64,000 nucleotides of DNA from the NCBI GenBank assembly GCA_025353725.1, contig JANXOF010000033.1:22757-86756 (forward strand). Direction: 5' to 3'. The position numbers and the translations under genes are program-made. This DNA is from Polyangiaceae bacterium (lineage in GTDB: Bacteria; Myxococcota_A; Polyangia; Polyangiales; Polyangiaceae). Below are positions 18,176 through 26,061 of the stretch, piece after piece. Under the pieces are notes generated by a model that ran no database searches, was not told where the DNA came from, and worked only from the letters and a program-made list of their open reading frames with translations. Each line of letters begins with the position of its first letter. Within the stretch, counting starts at the first letter, position 1.

Positions 18176-19621
18176 ATGGCGGACGTGGAGGCGGGGGTGA
18201 GCCTTGATGCGGCGCATGACGACGGCAGCGCGAAGGTCTCGTCCTCCGCTTTGCAGCCTTCCCCTCCCCTTCGACAGCACACCGCACGGTGGCTCGAGCC
18301 GGCGAGCCGGCGACGTCGCCTCGTGTTCGCCGCGGGCATCTACATCGCGTGCGTGTTCGCCTTTGCTTTGATTGCGGGCGACAGACTGACCACCCACACC
18401 GCGTACAACCACTTCGCACACCTCGCAGATGCGTGGCTTCACGGTCGTCATGATCTCCGCTTCGGCGCGCCGGGCTACGCGGGCAACAACGACTTTGCGG
18501 TGTTCGAGGGTAGGACGCACATTAGCTTTCCTCCGTTCCCTGCACTTCTAATGCTGCCCTTCGTGGCCCTCGCACGGAGCCCCGAAAACTTCCGTGACGC
18601 GCAATTCGTAGTCTGGCTCGCAGGAGTCGGACCGGCCGTCCTTTTTCTCGTACTGGAGAAGCTTCGGCGCACGGAACGAGCTCCGCGCTCAGAAAAAGAG
18701 AATCTTCAACTCGCCCTGCTTTTCGCTTTCGGAACCGTCTATTTTTTTACCGCGGTGCAAGGCACCGTGTGGTTCGCGGCGCACGTCGTAGGCGTCGGCC
18801 TCACCGCTTTGTTCGTGCTTTGCGCCCTCGATGCAAAGCACCCCGCACTCGCCGGGTTGCTGCTTGGCTTGATGTTTTTGACGCGAGTAACGACGTTGCT
18901 CATCGGCGTATTTTTTCTCTTTGAGGCGATGCGTGCATCGTACACTGTACGGTCGACCGTAGAACTGCGTCGAGGCGTCGACTATCGCAAGCTCGCGCGC
19001 TTATGCGCTCTGGCGGCAGTTCCCGTCTGCTGCGCTCTTGGGGTCGCGTCGTGGCTGAACGGTCAGCGTTACCATGACCTGCGGCCATGGGCTTTCGGTC
19101 ACGAATACCTAACCGTCGGCTGGCAGACCCGCATTCGCACGTGGGGCCTCTTCAACTACCACTTTCTCCCGCGAAACCTCGGAGTGATGTGGGCGAGTCT
19201 TCCGTGGAACGTCGCGCCCAAAGGCGCCGCCCGCACGCCGGGCACGTGGCCGTTCACCATCAGCGGCCATGGCCTCGCGCTATGGTTTACGTCTCCCCTC
19301 TACCTGTGGCTCCTGCGGCCATTGAAATCGAAGGCGACGGCCCTGACCTGGGCGGCTTTCGCCGCAGCAAGTGGCCCGATGGTGATGAACCTTTGTTACC
19401 AGAACAGTGGATGGTTCCAATTCGGCTATCGCTTCTCGAACGACTACGCCGTCTTGCTTTTCATCATGCTCGCCGTAGGCGTGAGGCGCATGGGCCGCGT
19501 GTTTTGGGTCGCGGCGGCATGGTCGGTGTCGTGGAACCTCCTGGGAGCTGTCACCTTTGAACGCGAAGCCTACGGCGCGCTCTATTCGCGCGACCCGAAC
19601 GCCTTCTTCCCCCCCGACTGA
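18176..19621 (+). CDS. Polytopic membrane protein, GT-C glycosyltransferase-like
   Basis: A 481-residue integral membrane protein with about ten hydrophobic segments, the first at residues 43-65. The start at 18176 gives a 40-residue cytosolic N-terminus. After the first helix comes a large loop with HFAHLADAWLHGRHDL and GNNDFAVFEGRTHISFPPFP, which resembles the acidic, substrate-binding first extracytoplasmic loop of GT-C mannosyl/arabinosyltransferases that use polyprenyl-phosphate sugars. Positively charged ends alternate as expected. Substrate and role are unknown; membrane topology is well supported, the GT-C link is an inference from loop layout. It ends at a probable terminator shared with the convergent cyclophilin gene. 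Confidence 0.65.
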   Translation: MADVEAGVSLDAAHDDGSAKVSSSALQPSPPLRQHTARWLEPASRRRRLVFAAGIYIACVFAFALIAGDRLTTHTAYNHFAHLADAWLHGRHDLRFGAPGYAGNNDFAVFEGRTHISFPPFPALLMLPFVALARSPENFRDAQFVVWLAGVGPAVLFLVLEKLRRTERAPRSEKENLQLALLFAFGTVYFFTAVQGTVWFAAHVVGVGLTALFVLCALDAKHPALAGLLLGLMFLTRVTTLLIGVFFLFEAMRASYTVRSTVELRRGVDYRKLARLCALAAVPVCCALGVASWLNGQRYHDLRPWAFGHEYLTVGWQTRIRTWGLFNYHFLPRNLGVMWASLPWNVAPKGAARTPGTWPFTISGHGLALWFTSPLYLWLLRPLKSKATALTWAAFAAASGPMVMNLCYQNSGWFQFGYRFSNDYAVLLFIMLAVGVRRMGRVFWVAAAWSVSWNLLGAVTFEREAYGALYSRDPNAFFPPD

Positions 19622-19642
19622 CATGTGACTGACACGTGACGG

Positions 19643-19677
19643 AGCCAAGCGGGCGTCAAGGCGACGCGTTCTTGGCT
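19643..19677. terminator. Probable terminator between convergent genes
   Basis: AGCCAAG at 19643-19649 pairs with CTTGGCT at 19671-19677, and an inner GCGTC/GACGC stem is nested inside. On the plus strand it is followed by ACTTCTTCTTCT. It lies just after the membrane protein gene and touches the stop of the cyclophilin gene. Confidence 0.5.
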
Positions 19678-20494
19678 ACTTCTTCTTCTCGTCGCGGGAC
19701 ACCGTGATGCTCTTTATGATCACCGTCGCTTGCGGCTTGTCCTGAATGCCGGTGGGCACGTTTGCAATGTCGTGAACGACCTCGACCGGCGCGCACTCTC
19801 CGAAGATTGTGTAGCTGCGGTCCAGGTGCGCCGCAGCTGCGTCGGTGATGAAAAACTGAGCGCCGTTCGTGTTCGGTCCGCGGTTCGCCATGCACAGGAG
19901 GCCTGCGCGATCGTGTTTGGCGCCCTCCCAGAGCTCATCTTTAATAACGTAGCCAGGCTCCCCGGCGCCCGTGCCCTTCGCATCTCCGCCCTGGATCATA
20001 AAGCCCTTGATAATTCGGTGAAACGTAGTCCCGTCGTACGCATGCTTGTTGACCCACACGCCCGTTTCTGAGTCCTTCCACGCACGCTTGCCCGTCGCGA
20101 GACCGATGAAGTTTGCGACGGTGACGGGAGCTTTGTCTTCGAAGAGCCTGCACTGCAGTGCCCCCTTGGACGTTTCGATTTTGGCGATGATGGCGCCTTT
20201 GCCAGGGACGTCTTTCAAGGCGTCGCTCAAGCTAAAGGTTCCGCCTAGTGGATCGCGGCCAGGCTCTCCCGCGGCGGCGCTACCGGAACTCGAAGCACCC
20301 GCGCCAGGGTCCGCTTTTGCGGCTCCCGTCGCGCTCGTTCCAGAGGGTGCCGTCGTTCCTTTGGCGTTCGCAGTATCTTTTGAAGACGCCGGGTCGAGCT
20401 CCGCAGGTGGGCTTTTGCAACCCAGACCTCCAAGGGCTACGTACGCGAGAAGGCCACCGACGAGGACGAACGTAGAATCGAGTACCGGGCGCAT
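19676..20494 (-). CDS. Cyclophilin-type peptidyl-prolyl isomerase lipoprotein
   Basis: A 272-residue exported lipoprotein. The signal peptide ends with LGGLGC, a lipobox, followed by a Ser/Ala/Gly-rich linker to about residue 85. The cyclophilin domain contains TFHRIIKGFMIQGGD near residue 155 and FFITDAAAAHLDRSYTIFGE near residue 213, including the catalytic Arg and the FFIT core. It should catalyse proline isomerisation in the periplasm, tethered to a membrane. Its upstream neighbour on the same strand is a DUF192 lipoprotein, 37 bp away, so the two may form an envelope-protein operon. Confidence 0.87.
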   Translation of the reverse strand: MRPVLDSTFVLVGGLLAYVALGGLGCKSPPAELDPASSKDTANAKGTTAPSGTSATGAAKADPGAGASSSGSAAAGEPGRDPLGGTFSLSDALKDVPGKGAIIAKIETSKGALQCRLFEDKAPVTVANFIGLATGKRAWKDSETGVWVNKHAYDGTTFHRIIKGFMIQGGDAKGTGAGEPGYVIKDELWEGAKHDRAGLLCMANRGPNTNGAQFFITDAAAAHLDRSYTIFGECAPVEVVHDIANVPTGIQDKPQATVIIKSITVSRDEKKK

Positions 20495-20530
20495 GGCTCG
20501 ATACCTACCACAGCTCGCAAAGGCTCGCGC

Positions 20531-21274
20531 TCAGCGCGCAGCTGCGGGGATAACCATTTTCTGTCCTGCTCGGACGCCATGCTGCCGAGTCCAACCCGCA
20601 TTCGTTTCGAGAACCCAGGAGGACGGACAGCCGACGCTACGGGTCGTGTCGGTCAGCGGCGTCGCCCCCTCGACGATGCCGACCACGAACCCATCATCCT
20701 CGACGAAGACAAGGTCGAGCGGTATGCATGTATTATGCATCCAAAAACTGTGAACGCGTCGTTCACCAAGGCGAAACAGCATGCCGCGGTCGGCGGGCAT
20801 TGAGGTGCGGTACATCAACCCGCGCTGAACTTCGGCCTCAGACGCTACGAGCTCCACGTCGATACGGACGTCGTGGCCTCGGTCTCCAGCTCCAGCTCCT
20901 TCCGGAAAACTGACCTGTATCTCTTTCAAATGCGAAACCCCGTCCGGGTCGCGGGGGCAAAGGGCCGCGGCCACGGGAAGGAGAGCGGGCGGTGCCGCAA
21001 CGGGCGTGGCGAGGAGGCACCGACCGCCATCATCGAATCTGCCATCCGTACTGTAGGGTGCCGATGCGCGTTCGGCGTAAGTGCGTTTCGAGGAGTCTGG
21101 GAACAAGGCCGACGTCGTCGGCGAAGCAGCGGGCGACGGCTCAGGTGGCGTACGACCACACGCGCTCGCAGCGCCGAGTGCCCCAATCAGCATGGCGACC
21201 GCAGACGCCCGGTCGAGGCCGGTTCGGCCGTCACGAAGCGTTGAATCAGCTACGAAGTCCGTCGCTCGGCGCAT
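20531..21274 (-). CDS. DUF192 lipoprotein
   Basis: Up to 247 residues. A hydrophobic region AVAMLIGALGAASAC ends in a lipobox, followed by a Pro/Ser/Thr-rich spacer. The DUF192 domain occupies about residues 135-245: GLMYRTSMPADRGMLF, HSFWMHNTCIPLDLVFV, then TPLTDTTRSVGCPSSWVLET and a C-terminal GVRAGQKMVI. DUF192 proteins are small envelope proteins of poorly known function. The start at 21274 is uncertain because the signal region lies 30 residues in. The gene follows a strong terminator that belongs to the upstream HMG-CoA lyase gene, so it should have its own promoter. Confidence 0.8.
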   Translation of the reverse strand: MRRATDFVADSTLRDGRTGLDRASAVAMLIGALGAASACGRTPPEPSPAASPTTSALFPDSSKRTYAERASAPYSTDGRFDDGGRCLLATPVAAPPALLPVAAALCPRDPDGVSHLKEIQVSFPEGAGAGDRGHDVRIDVELVASEAEVQRGLMYRTSMPADRGMLFRLGERRVHSFWMHNTCIPLDLVFVEDDGFVVGIVEGATPLTDTTRSVGCPSSWVLETNAGWTRQHGVRAGQKMVIPAAAR

Positions 21275-21352
21275 GTTCCGGACATGGCACGGCGGACTCC
21301 CCGTGTCACCCTCGTGGGACCGCGAGCGGGCTCTTCAGCGCGTCCGCCTTTC

Positions 21353-21405
21353 AAAAAAATGGCGCCGCGTCCGAACTCGGGGGGGCGAGTCTCAACGCGG
21401 CGCCA
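21353..21405 (-). terminator. Rho-independent terminator downstream of the HMG-CoA lyase gene
   Basis: TGGCGCCGCGT at 21360-21370 and ACGCGGCGCCA at 21395-21405 form a perfect 11-bp stem, with an inner ACTCG/CGAGT stem in the loop. On the minus strand the stem is followed at once by seven T (A-run at 21353-21359). This is the clearest intrinsic terminator in the window. Confidence 0.85.
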
Positions 21406-21557
21406 ATCGCACCTGGAGCAATGAACGTGCCAGCGAAAATTACGAACATTCGCGACACTAGCCCGCATCCACATTTCATTTAAGAAATAAAATTCCTCAT
21501 ATGTGGAAGAGCGGCGGGCTAAATCATGCGACTTGTCACACATTTGACGAACGAGTG
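21406..21557 (-). other. AT-rich spacer before the terminator; possible small RNA or peptide
   Basis: The 150 bp between the HMG-CoA lyase stop and the terminator stem is visibly more AT-rich than its surroundings (around 21470-21500). On the minus strand it contains a 42-codon frame from an ATG at about 21479 whose product has a hydrophobic centre (MFVIFAGTFIAPGAIGAAL). Its last codons would lie inside the terminator stem, which argues against a normal gene. It may simply be a long 3' UTR. Confidence 0.25.
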
Positions 21558-22535
21558 TCAGGCGCGAAGACTTCGTATTCCCGCCTGATGAACCTTTCCG
21601 GGCAGGGCTCGACCCACAATGCTTTCCGCGGCCTTCGCCGCCTCAACAAGTCGCTCCAAGTCGAGCCCCGTCGCGATGCCCATGCCGTGAAGCATGTAGG
21701 CCAAGTCTTCCGTGGCTACATTCCCCGCCGCGCCCGGCGCGTAGGGACAGCCTCCCATGCCGCCAACGGAAGCATCGAAGTGGCGCACCCCCATCTCCAA
21801 GCCGACGATAATGTTCGAAAGAGCCGTTCCGCGCGTGTCATGCATGTGCATCGCCACGCTGTCCAAAGGAAGCTCGCCGAGCGCACGCGCCATGATGTCG
21901 CGCGTCTGACGCGGAGTTCCTGACCCAATGGTGTCGCCTAGGGAGACTTGGTAGCAGCCCATCTCGTGCAGCTTTAAGGCGATTTCGATGGCGCGCCGAG
22001 GGTCGATGTCGCCCTCATAAGGACAACCCCAGACGGTCGAAACGTAGCCACGGACGCGCATGCCGTAGTCCAAGGCGGGCCCGATGGTCTCCTCGAACTC
22101 GGCGAGGGTCGCATCGATGCTCTTATTAATGTTCTTCCGGTTATGGGTCTCGCTCGCGCTCATAAACACGGCGATTTCATCGATACCTGCGGCCCTAGCG
22201 CGTGCGAGGCCACGCGCGTTTGGACACAGAGCGCTAAAACGTAAGCGTTGACCTTCCAGAAGGTGGTCTGTGCTCGAAGCCTGCGGCGTCGGGTGAGCCG
22301 CCAAGAGTGCCTCGGCGAGCTCGTCAGCATCCGCGAGTTGCGGAATCCACTTTGGGGAGACGAAGCTTGTGATCTCGATGCGCTTTAGACCTGCGGCGAC
22401 GAGCGCATCCACCAGGCGAAGCTTCCCGCGCAGAGGCACCGTTGCATTCTCGTTCTGCAACCCGTCGCGAGGCGACACCTCGTAGAGGCTGACTCGCCCG
22501 GGAACCGCGGCAAAAAGATCGGGCGCGAGAGTCAT
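21558..22535 (-). CDS. Hydroxymethylglutaryl-CoA lyase family enzyme
   Basis: A 325-residue TIM-barrel enzyme of the HMG-CoA lyase family, which splits HMG-CoA into acetyl-CoA and acetoacetate in leucine breakdown. Visible are VSPRDGLQNENATVP near residue 20, ITSFVSPKWIPQLADADE near residue 55, the segment SVWGCPYEGDID near residue 170, MHMHDTRGTALSN near residue 233 with the metal His pair, and SVGGMGGCPYAPGAAGN near residue 261 containing the catalytic Cys. All key residues are present. It ends at a strong terminator and is divergent from an NTF2-like gene. Other leucine-degradation genes are not in the window. Confidence 0.9.
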   Translation of the reverse strand: MTLAPDLFAAVPGRVSLYEVSPRDGLQNENATVPLRGKLRLVDALVAAGLKRIEITSFVSPKWIPQLADADELAEALLAAHPTPQASSTDHLLEGQRLRFSALCPNARGLARARAAGIDEIAVFMSASETHNRKNINKSIDATLAEFEETIGPALDYGMRVRGYVSTVWGCPYEGDIDPRRAIEIALKLHEMGCYQVSLGDTIGSGTPRQTRDIMARALGELPLDSVAMHMHDTRGTALSNIIVGLEMGVRHFDASVGGMGGCPYAPGAAGNVATEDLAYMLHGMGIATGLDLERLVEAAKAAESIVGRALPGKVHQAGIRSLRA

Positions 22536-22624
22536 CGTTCTTTTTTAGCTTAATTTCCTTCGTTTTGACTGTGGCCTCGCGAAGTCCGGGCCCCTTTTCG
22601 AAGGTCAGCGAGTAGGCTAGTTCC

Positions 22625-23392
22625 ATGACTGATGATGGCCGTTCACCGCTGAGCGCTCTCAAAGGTCGACTCGCGGACGTTTACGTCCCTGCCCTCGTGT
22701 CTGGTTCACTGACCGCCCTCGCGCGGCGACTTGGAGAACGCGCGACGATCGAAGACCCACGCTTTGGTCGGTGCGCAGGTCTGGCCGCGATCGAACCGCT
22801 GCTCGCGCGGCTTGCGACCGAATTCGCCGAATCCCAAGCAACTTACACGCAGCTTGCGTCAACCGCGGGAACAGACCGCGACGCGACCGAGGGCCGACTC
22901 ATCGTCAAAAGCGACGGAAGGACGCGCGACCTACCCATCGCCGTCGTTGCCGAACGGCGGCGGCTGCGCGAAATCGAGCTGCGTGTGTACTATTCGTTCG
23001 AGGGCTCGCCGTCGACACGGCAGGCTCGCACGGGGGCGAGTGCTGAGCTGGCCGGCCCGCACGAAGTCACGACGTCTTCCATCGACGCTATCGTGGACAA
23101 CCTGAGACGCGGACTTGTTCACGATGCGCTCGCGAAGTTCGAGGAACGCGGGCGCCTTATTGACACGAACGGGCGCACGCACCAGCGGAACGACGGCGCA
23201 CTGAGCGCGTTCTTGACGGGGTTTGTAGCGCTCGACGTCTTCGGTACTGCGGAGGACAGCCGTACGTCATGCATAGAGGCCGTCGTCACCCGGAGCGGGC
23301 GCGGAGCCAATGTTGAATCCAAGCCCACACTCCTCGCCTTCGAGCGCGGGGACAGCGGGCTGGTTCGCGAGCTCCGTATCTACGAAAGGTGA
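22625..23392 (+). CDS. NTF2-like (SnoaL-type) protein with two tandem domains
   Basis: A 255-residue protein of two similar halves. Each half looks like an NTF2/SnoaL fold: the first has YVPALVSGSLTALARRLGER and ATIEDPRFGRCAGLAAIEP, the second has IVDNLRRGLVHDALAKFEER and a parallel RLIDTNGRTHQRNDGALSAF. Both end with a strand carrying ELRVYYSF or ELRIYER, so an internal duplication is likely. Such folds bind small molecules or act as enzymes, but no catalytic residues stand out. It is divergent from the HMG-CoA lyase gene and converges with the purF operon. Function is unknown. Confidence 0.6.
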   Translation: MTDDGRSPLSALKGRLADVYVPALVSGSLTALARRLGERATIEDPRFGRCAGLAAIEPLLARLATEFAESQATYTQLASTAGTDRDATEGRLIVKSDGRTRDLPIAVVAERRRLREIELRVYYSFEGSPSTRQARTGASAELAGPHEVTTSSIDAIVDNLRRGLVHDALAKFEERGRLIDTNGRTHQRNDGALSAFLTGFVALDVFGTAEDSRTSCIEAVVTRSGRGANVESKPTLLAFERGDSGLVRELRIYER

Positions 23393-23412
23393 ATCGCGTG
23401 GTTAGCAGCGAG

Positions 23413-23667
23413 CTAGGTCAGCTTCGCCACCGCCTCCCCAAGCTTTTCGCAGCATGACTCATACTTGAGATTGCCTGTTCCTGACGCGTCAAAGTGCAGG
23501 CAAACATCGACCGGCCCCTTCGCGTGGAAAGGACATTTCGCCGAAACGAGGCGCATCCCGAGATCACGTGCCGCTTGACGGAGCTCGCTCACCACTTTTT
23601 GGTTTTGGACATCCTCGAGCGCCATCGTTTTACGACCGACAGCAATCGTCACTTTGACCGGAACCAT
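23413..23667 (-). CDS. Small protein coupled to purF
   Basis: An 84-residue protein starting [20 protein letters not shown]. Its ATG shares a base with the purF stop (TAATG at 23665-23669), so translation is coupled to purF. It has a Cys pair near the middle and end (CPFHAKGPVDVCLHFD and YESCCEKLGEAV), alternating strands and a helical C-terminus. I do not recognise the family. Because it always would be made after PurF, a role in purine metabolism or iron-sulfur handling could be imagined but nothing in the sequence proves it. Confidence 0.6.
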   Translation of the reverse strand: MVPVKVTIAVGRKTMALEDVQNQKVVSELRQAARDLGMRLVSAKCPFHAKGPVDVCLHFDASGTGNLKYESCCEKLGEAVAKLT

Positions 23668-25238
23668 TAGACCCCCGAAAGACGAAGATGCCGCTTCGTC
23701 GACGGCGTAAAGGCAATCGCGTACTGACCGCTGAAACAAGCGTGGCAAAAGTGAGCCCGACTGCGATCGCGCGTGTCGTCTCCTACCTCTGTCACCGCGT
23801 CGAGCATGCCGTCGAGCGAGAGATACGCGAGTGAGTCAGCCGTCACGTAGCGAGCGATCTCGTCAACGGTGTGGCTGGAGGCAATCAGCTCACTCCGCGT
23901 CGGCGTGTTGATTCCGTAGTAGCAAGGCCACTGCGTCGGCGGGCTTGAAATACGAAGGTGAACTTCCCGCGCGCCGGCGTCGCGCACCATCTTGATAATT
24001 TTGCGAGACGTCGTGCCGCGAACGATGGAGTCGTCAAGGACGACCACGCGCTTGCCTTTGATGACGCCTGCGACTGGATTGAGCTTTAGGCGCACGCCGA
24101 AATGACGAATCGACTCTTGTGGCTCGATAAACGTACGGCCGACGTAGTGCGACCGGATAAGGCCCATCTCAAAAGGAATGCCCAACTTCCCCGCGTAGCC
24201 TATCGCCGCCGGTACGCCTGAGTCAGGCACCGGGATAACGACGTCGGCCTCCACCGGGTTTTCGAGCGCGAGCCTGCGACCAAGCTCCTTGCGAACCTCG
24301 TACACGCTGCGCCCGTTGAGATTCGAATCGGGACGTGCAAAGTACACGTACTCAAAGACACATCGCTGCGGTTTCGGCAAATCTGGCAAGCGCGTGCTTT
24401 TGACGCCAGCGCTGTCGATGACGAGCATCTCGCCGGGCTCGACGTCCCGCATGTACTCTGCACCGATGAGATCGAAGGCAATCGGCTCGCTCGCGACGAC
24501 GTACGCGTCTTTTCGGCGGGAGGGCAAAATGCCAAGGCAGAGAGGGCGGATTCCGCGCGGATCGCGCACGGCGATGACCGTATCCGGCGTCATGAAGAGC
24601 AGCGAATAAGCGCCCTCCACCTTCGACAACGCGTCGCGAATCCGGTCTTCAATCGAAACCTCTTTGCTGCGCGCGACGAGATGGACGAGCACCTCCGTAT
24701 CCGACGTGGACGAGAAAATGGAGCCCTGACGCTCGAGCTCGGCGCGCACTTCCTCCGCGTTCGTCAGGTTACCGTTGTGACAAACCGCGAGGGAGCCGCC
24801 CGCGTAGTCAACCGCGAAGGGCTGCGCATTCCGAATATGCGACCCGCCGGCCGTGGAGTAACGGACGTGCCCAATAGCAAGATGCCCCGGAAGCTTTTGG
24901 AGCTGCTCGGCGCCGAAGGTGTCTTGAACGAGGCCCATCGCCCGGTGGGCAAAAAGCCCCTCCCCGTCGCTCGTGACGATGCCGGCCGACTCCTGACCTC
25001 GGTGCTGAAGCGCGTGCAACCCGAGGTACGCGATATTGGAAGCTTCCGTGTGTCCGTAGACCGCTACGACGCCGCAATGGTCGTGGAAACGATCGTCATC
25101 GGTATCGAACAGCGGAGTGCCGTCACCATCGAGTAAACCGCTTGGCGGTAACACCTGCGACCGGCCCAACCGCGATCCTAGGGTCGCGCATCCGTCCGCC
25201 GGGTCAAGAACGGTGATGGAGCGATGCTTCGTCAGCAT
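23667..25238 (-). CDS. purF: Amidophosphoribosyltransferase
   Basis: A 523-residue enzyme for the first step of purine synthesis, PRPP plus glutamine to phosphoribosylamine. An N-terminal segment of about 54 residues precedes the catalytic Cys in [10 protein letters not shown] and must be removed to expose it; this is much longer than the roughly 11-residue propeptide of the Bacillus enzyme, so the true start may lie further in. The glutaminase part has HRGQESAGI and CHNGNLTN, and the PRPP motif is [14 protein letters not shown] near residue 380. Cys at [16 protein letters not shown] and HFCHACFSG match the ligands of the [4Fe-4S] type of PurF. Confidence 0.95.
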   Translation of the reverse strand: MLTKHRSITVLDPADGCATLGSRLGRSQVLPPSGLLDGDGTPLFDTDDDRFHDHCGVVAVYGHTEASNIAYLGLHALQHRGQESAGIVTSDGEGLFAHRAMGLVQDTFGAEQLQKLPGHLAIGHVRYSTAGGSHIRNAQPFAVDYAGGSLAVCHNGNLTNAEEVRAELERQGSIFSSTSDTEVLVHLVARSKEVSIEDRIRDALSKVEGAYSLLFMTPDTVIAVRDPRGIRPLCLGILPSRRKDAYVVASEPIAFDLIGAEYMRDVEPGEMLVIDSAGVKSTRLPDLPKPQRCVFEYVYFARPDSNLNGRSVYEVRKELGRRLALENPVEADVVIPVPDSGVPAAIGYAGKLGIPFEMGLIRSHYVGRTFIEPQESIRHFGVRLKLNPVAGVIKGKRVVVLDDSIVRGTTSRKIIKMVRDAGAREVHLRISSPPTQWPCYYGINTPTRSELIASSHTVDEIARYVTADSLAYLSLDGMLDAVTEVGDDTRDRSRAHFCHACFSGQYAIAFTPSTKRHLRLSGV

Positions 25239-25282
25239 GGGGTGGGCGGGAAGGTAATCGCGCCCCCGCGCAGACGCCAGCG

Positions 25283-26050
25283 CTACCGTGGTTCGGATGA
25301 AGCAACGGGCGCCGGGTAGGTCGCGGTGACAGCTACCTTGTACCTGACGTGTGTGTGCGCCATGGATGCGAGCGGCAGCGCTTGAAGCTTAGCGGTGACA
25401 CTGGCTGAGCACGCCTTCATCACCTTCGGGGAGCACCGAAGGCACGTCGGCACCACGACATGCGCGGACGCCTTCTTGAAGTTTACCTCTGCAACGTAGT
25501 GAGCCGCTCCGCCGCTCGGCGGAATACACGAAGGCGCGAGCTCCGCAATCGCAGACGCGAGGGCGCGCTCGACGTCGACGAGCGGGTCACAATCCTCCGC
25601 TGCGGTCGAGCCCCTTCCCGGCTTCTGGCACAGAAGCGTCGTGAATGGCCCAAACGTCGGCTTCGTGCTCGGGAGCCCGCGATCGTCAAGCCTCGTCGGA
25701 CGACCCGACGCGCCGTCTGCGGCCGGAAGCGAAAGAGCCCCTCCGTCGAGGGAAAGAGGGACCACCCGTGCGTCGGCGCGCGGGCGGCGCCAGAGGTAGA
25801 GCGGAATGGCGACCAACGCGAGTCCGAGCACCAAAGCCACGACCACGTGTGCCCGCGCTGGCCGGTCGGCCGCGAGCTCCAAGGCACTGAAACTCGGGCG
25901 CGACCGCAGCATGGCGAGCGGCTCGGAAGGAGGAAGCGAGGCGCGCACCGGTCTCCCCGGATCCGCGCGAACCATCGCGGTGGAGTGCGTTGAAAGCGTC
26001 GCACGCGCGTTCGCTGGGCTAGCGCGCGGGACAGGCGAGGAATCTCCCAC
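25283..26050 (-). CDS. Single-pass membrane protein of the kinase operon, unknown function
   Basis: A 255-residue protein with an N-terminal Pro/Ala-rich segment, a transmembrane helix at about residues 67-88 ([20 protein letters not shown]) followed by Arg, and a C-terminal exported domain. That domain has several Cys ([35 protein letters not shown]), likely disulfide-bonded. No family is recognised. It begins 11 bp after the kinase-FHA gene on the same strand and is probably the last gene of the signalling operon, where it could be a membrane anchor or target. Confidence 0.6.
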   Translation of the reverse strand: MGDSSPVPRASPANARATLSTHSTAMVRADPGRPVRASLPPSEPLAMLRSRPSFSALELAADRPARAHVVVALVLGLALVAIPLYLWRRPRADARVVPLSLDGGALSLPAADGASGRPTRLDDRGLPSTKPTFGPFTTLLCQKPGRGSTAAEDCDPLVDVERALASAIAELAPSCIPPSGGAAHYVAEVNFKKASAHVVVPTCLRCSPKVMKACSASVTAKLQALPLASMAHTHVRYKVAVTATYPAPVASSEPR

Positions 26051-26061
26051 GAGCGCATTGC

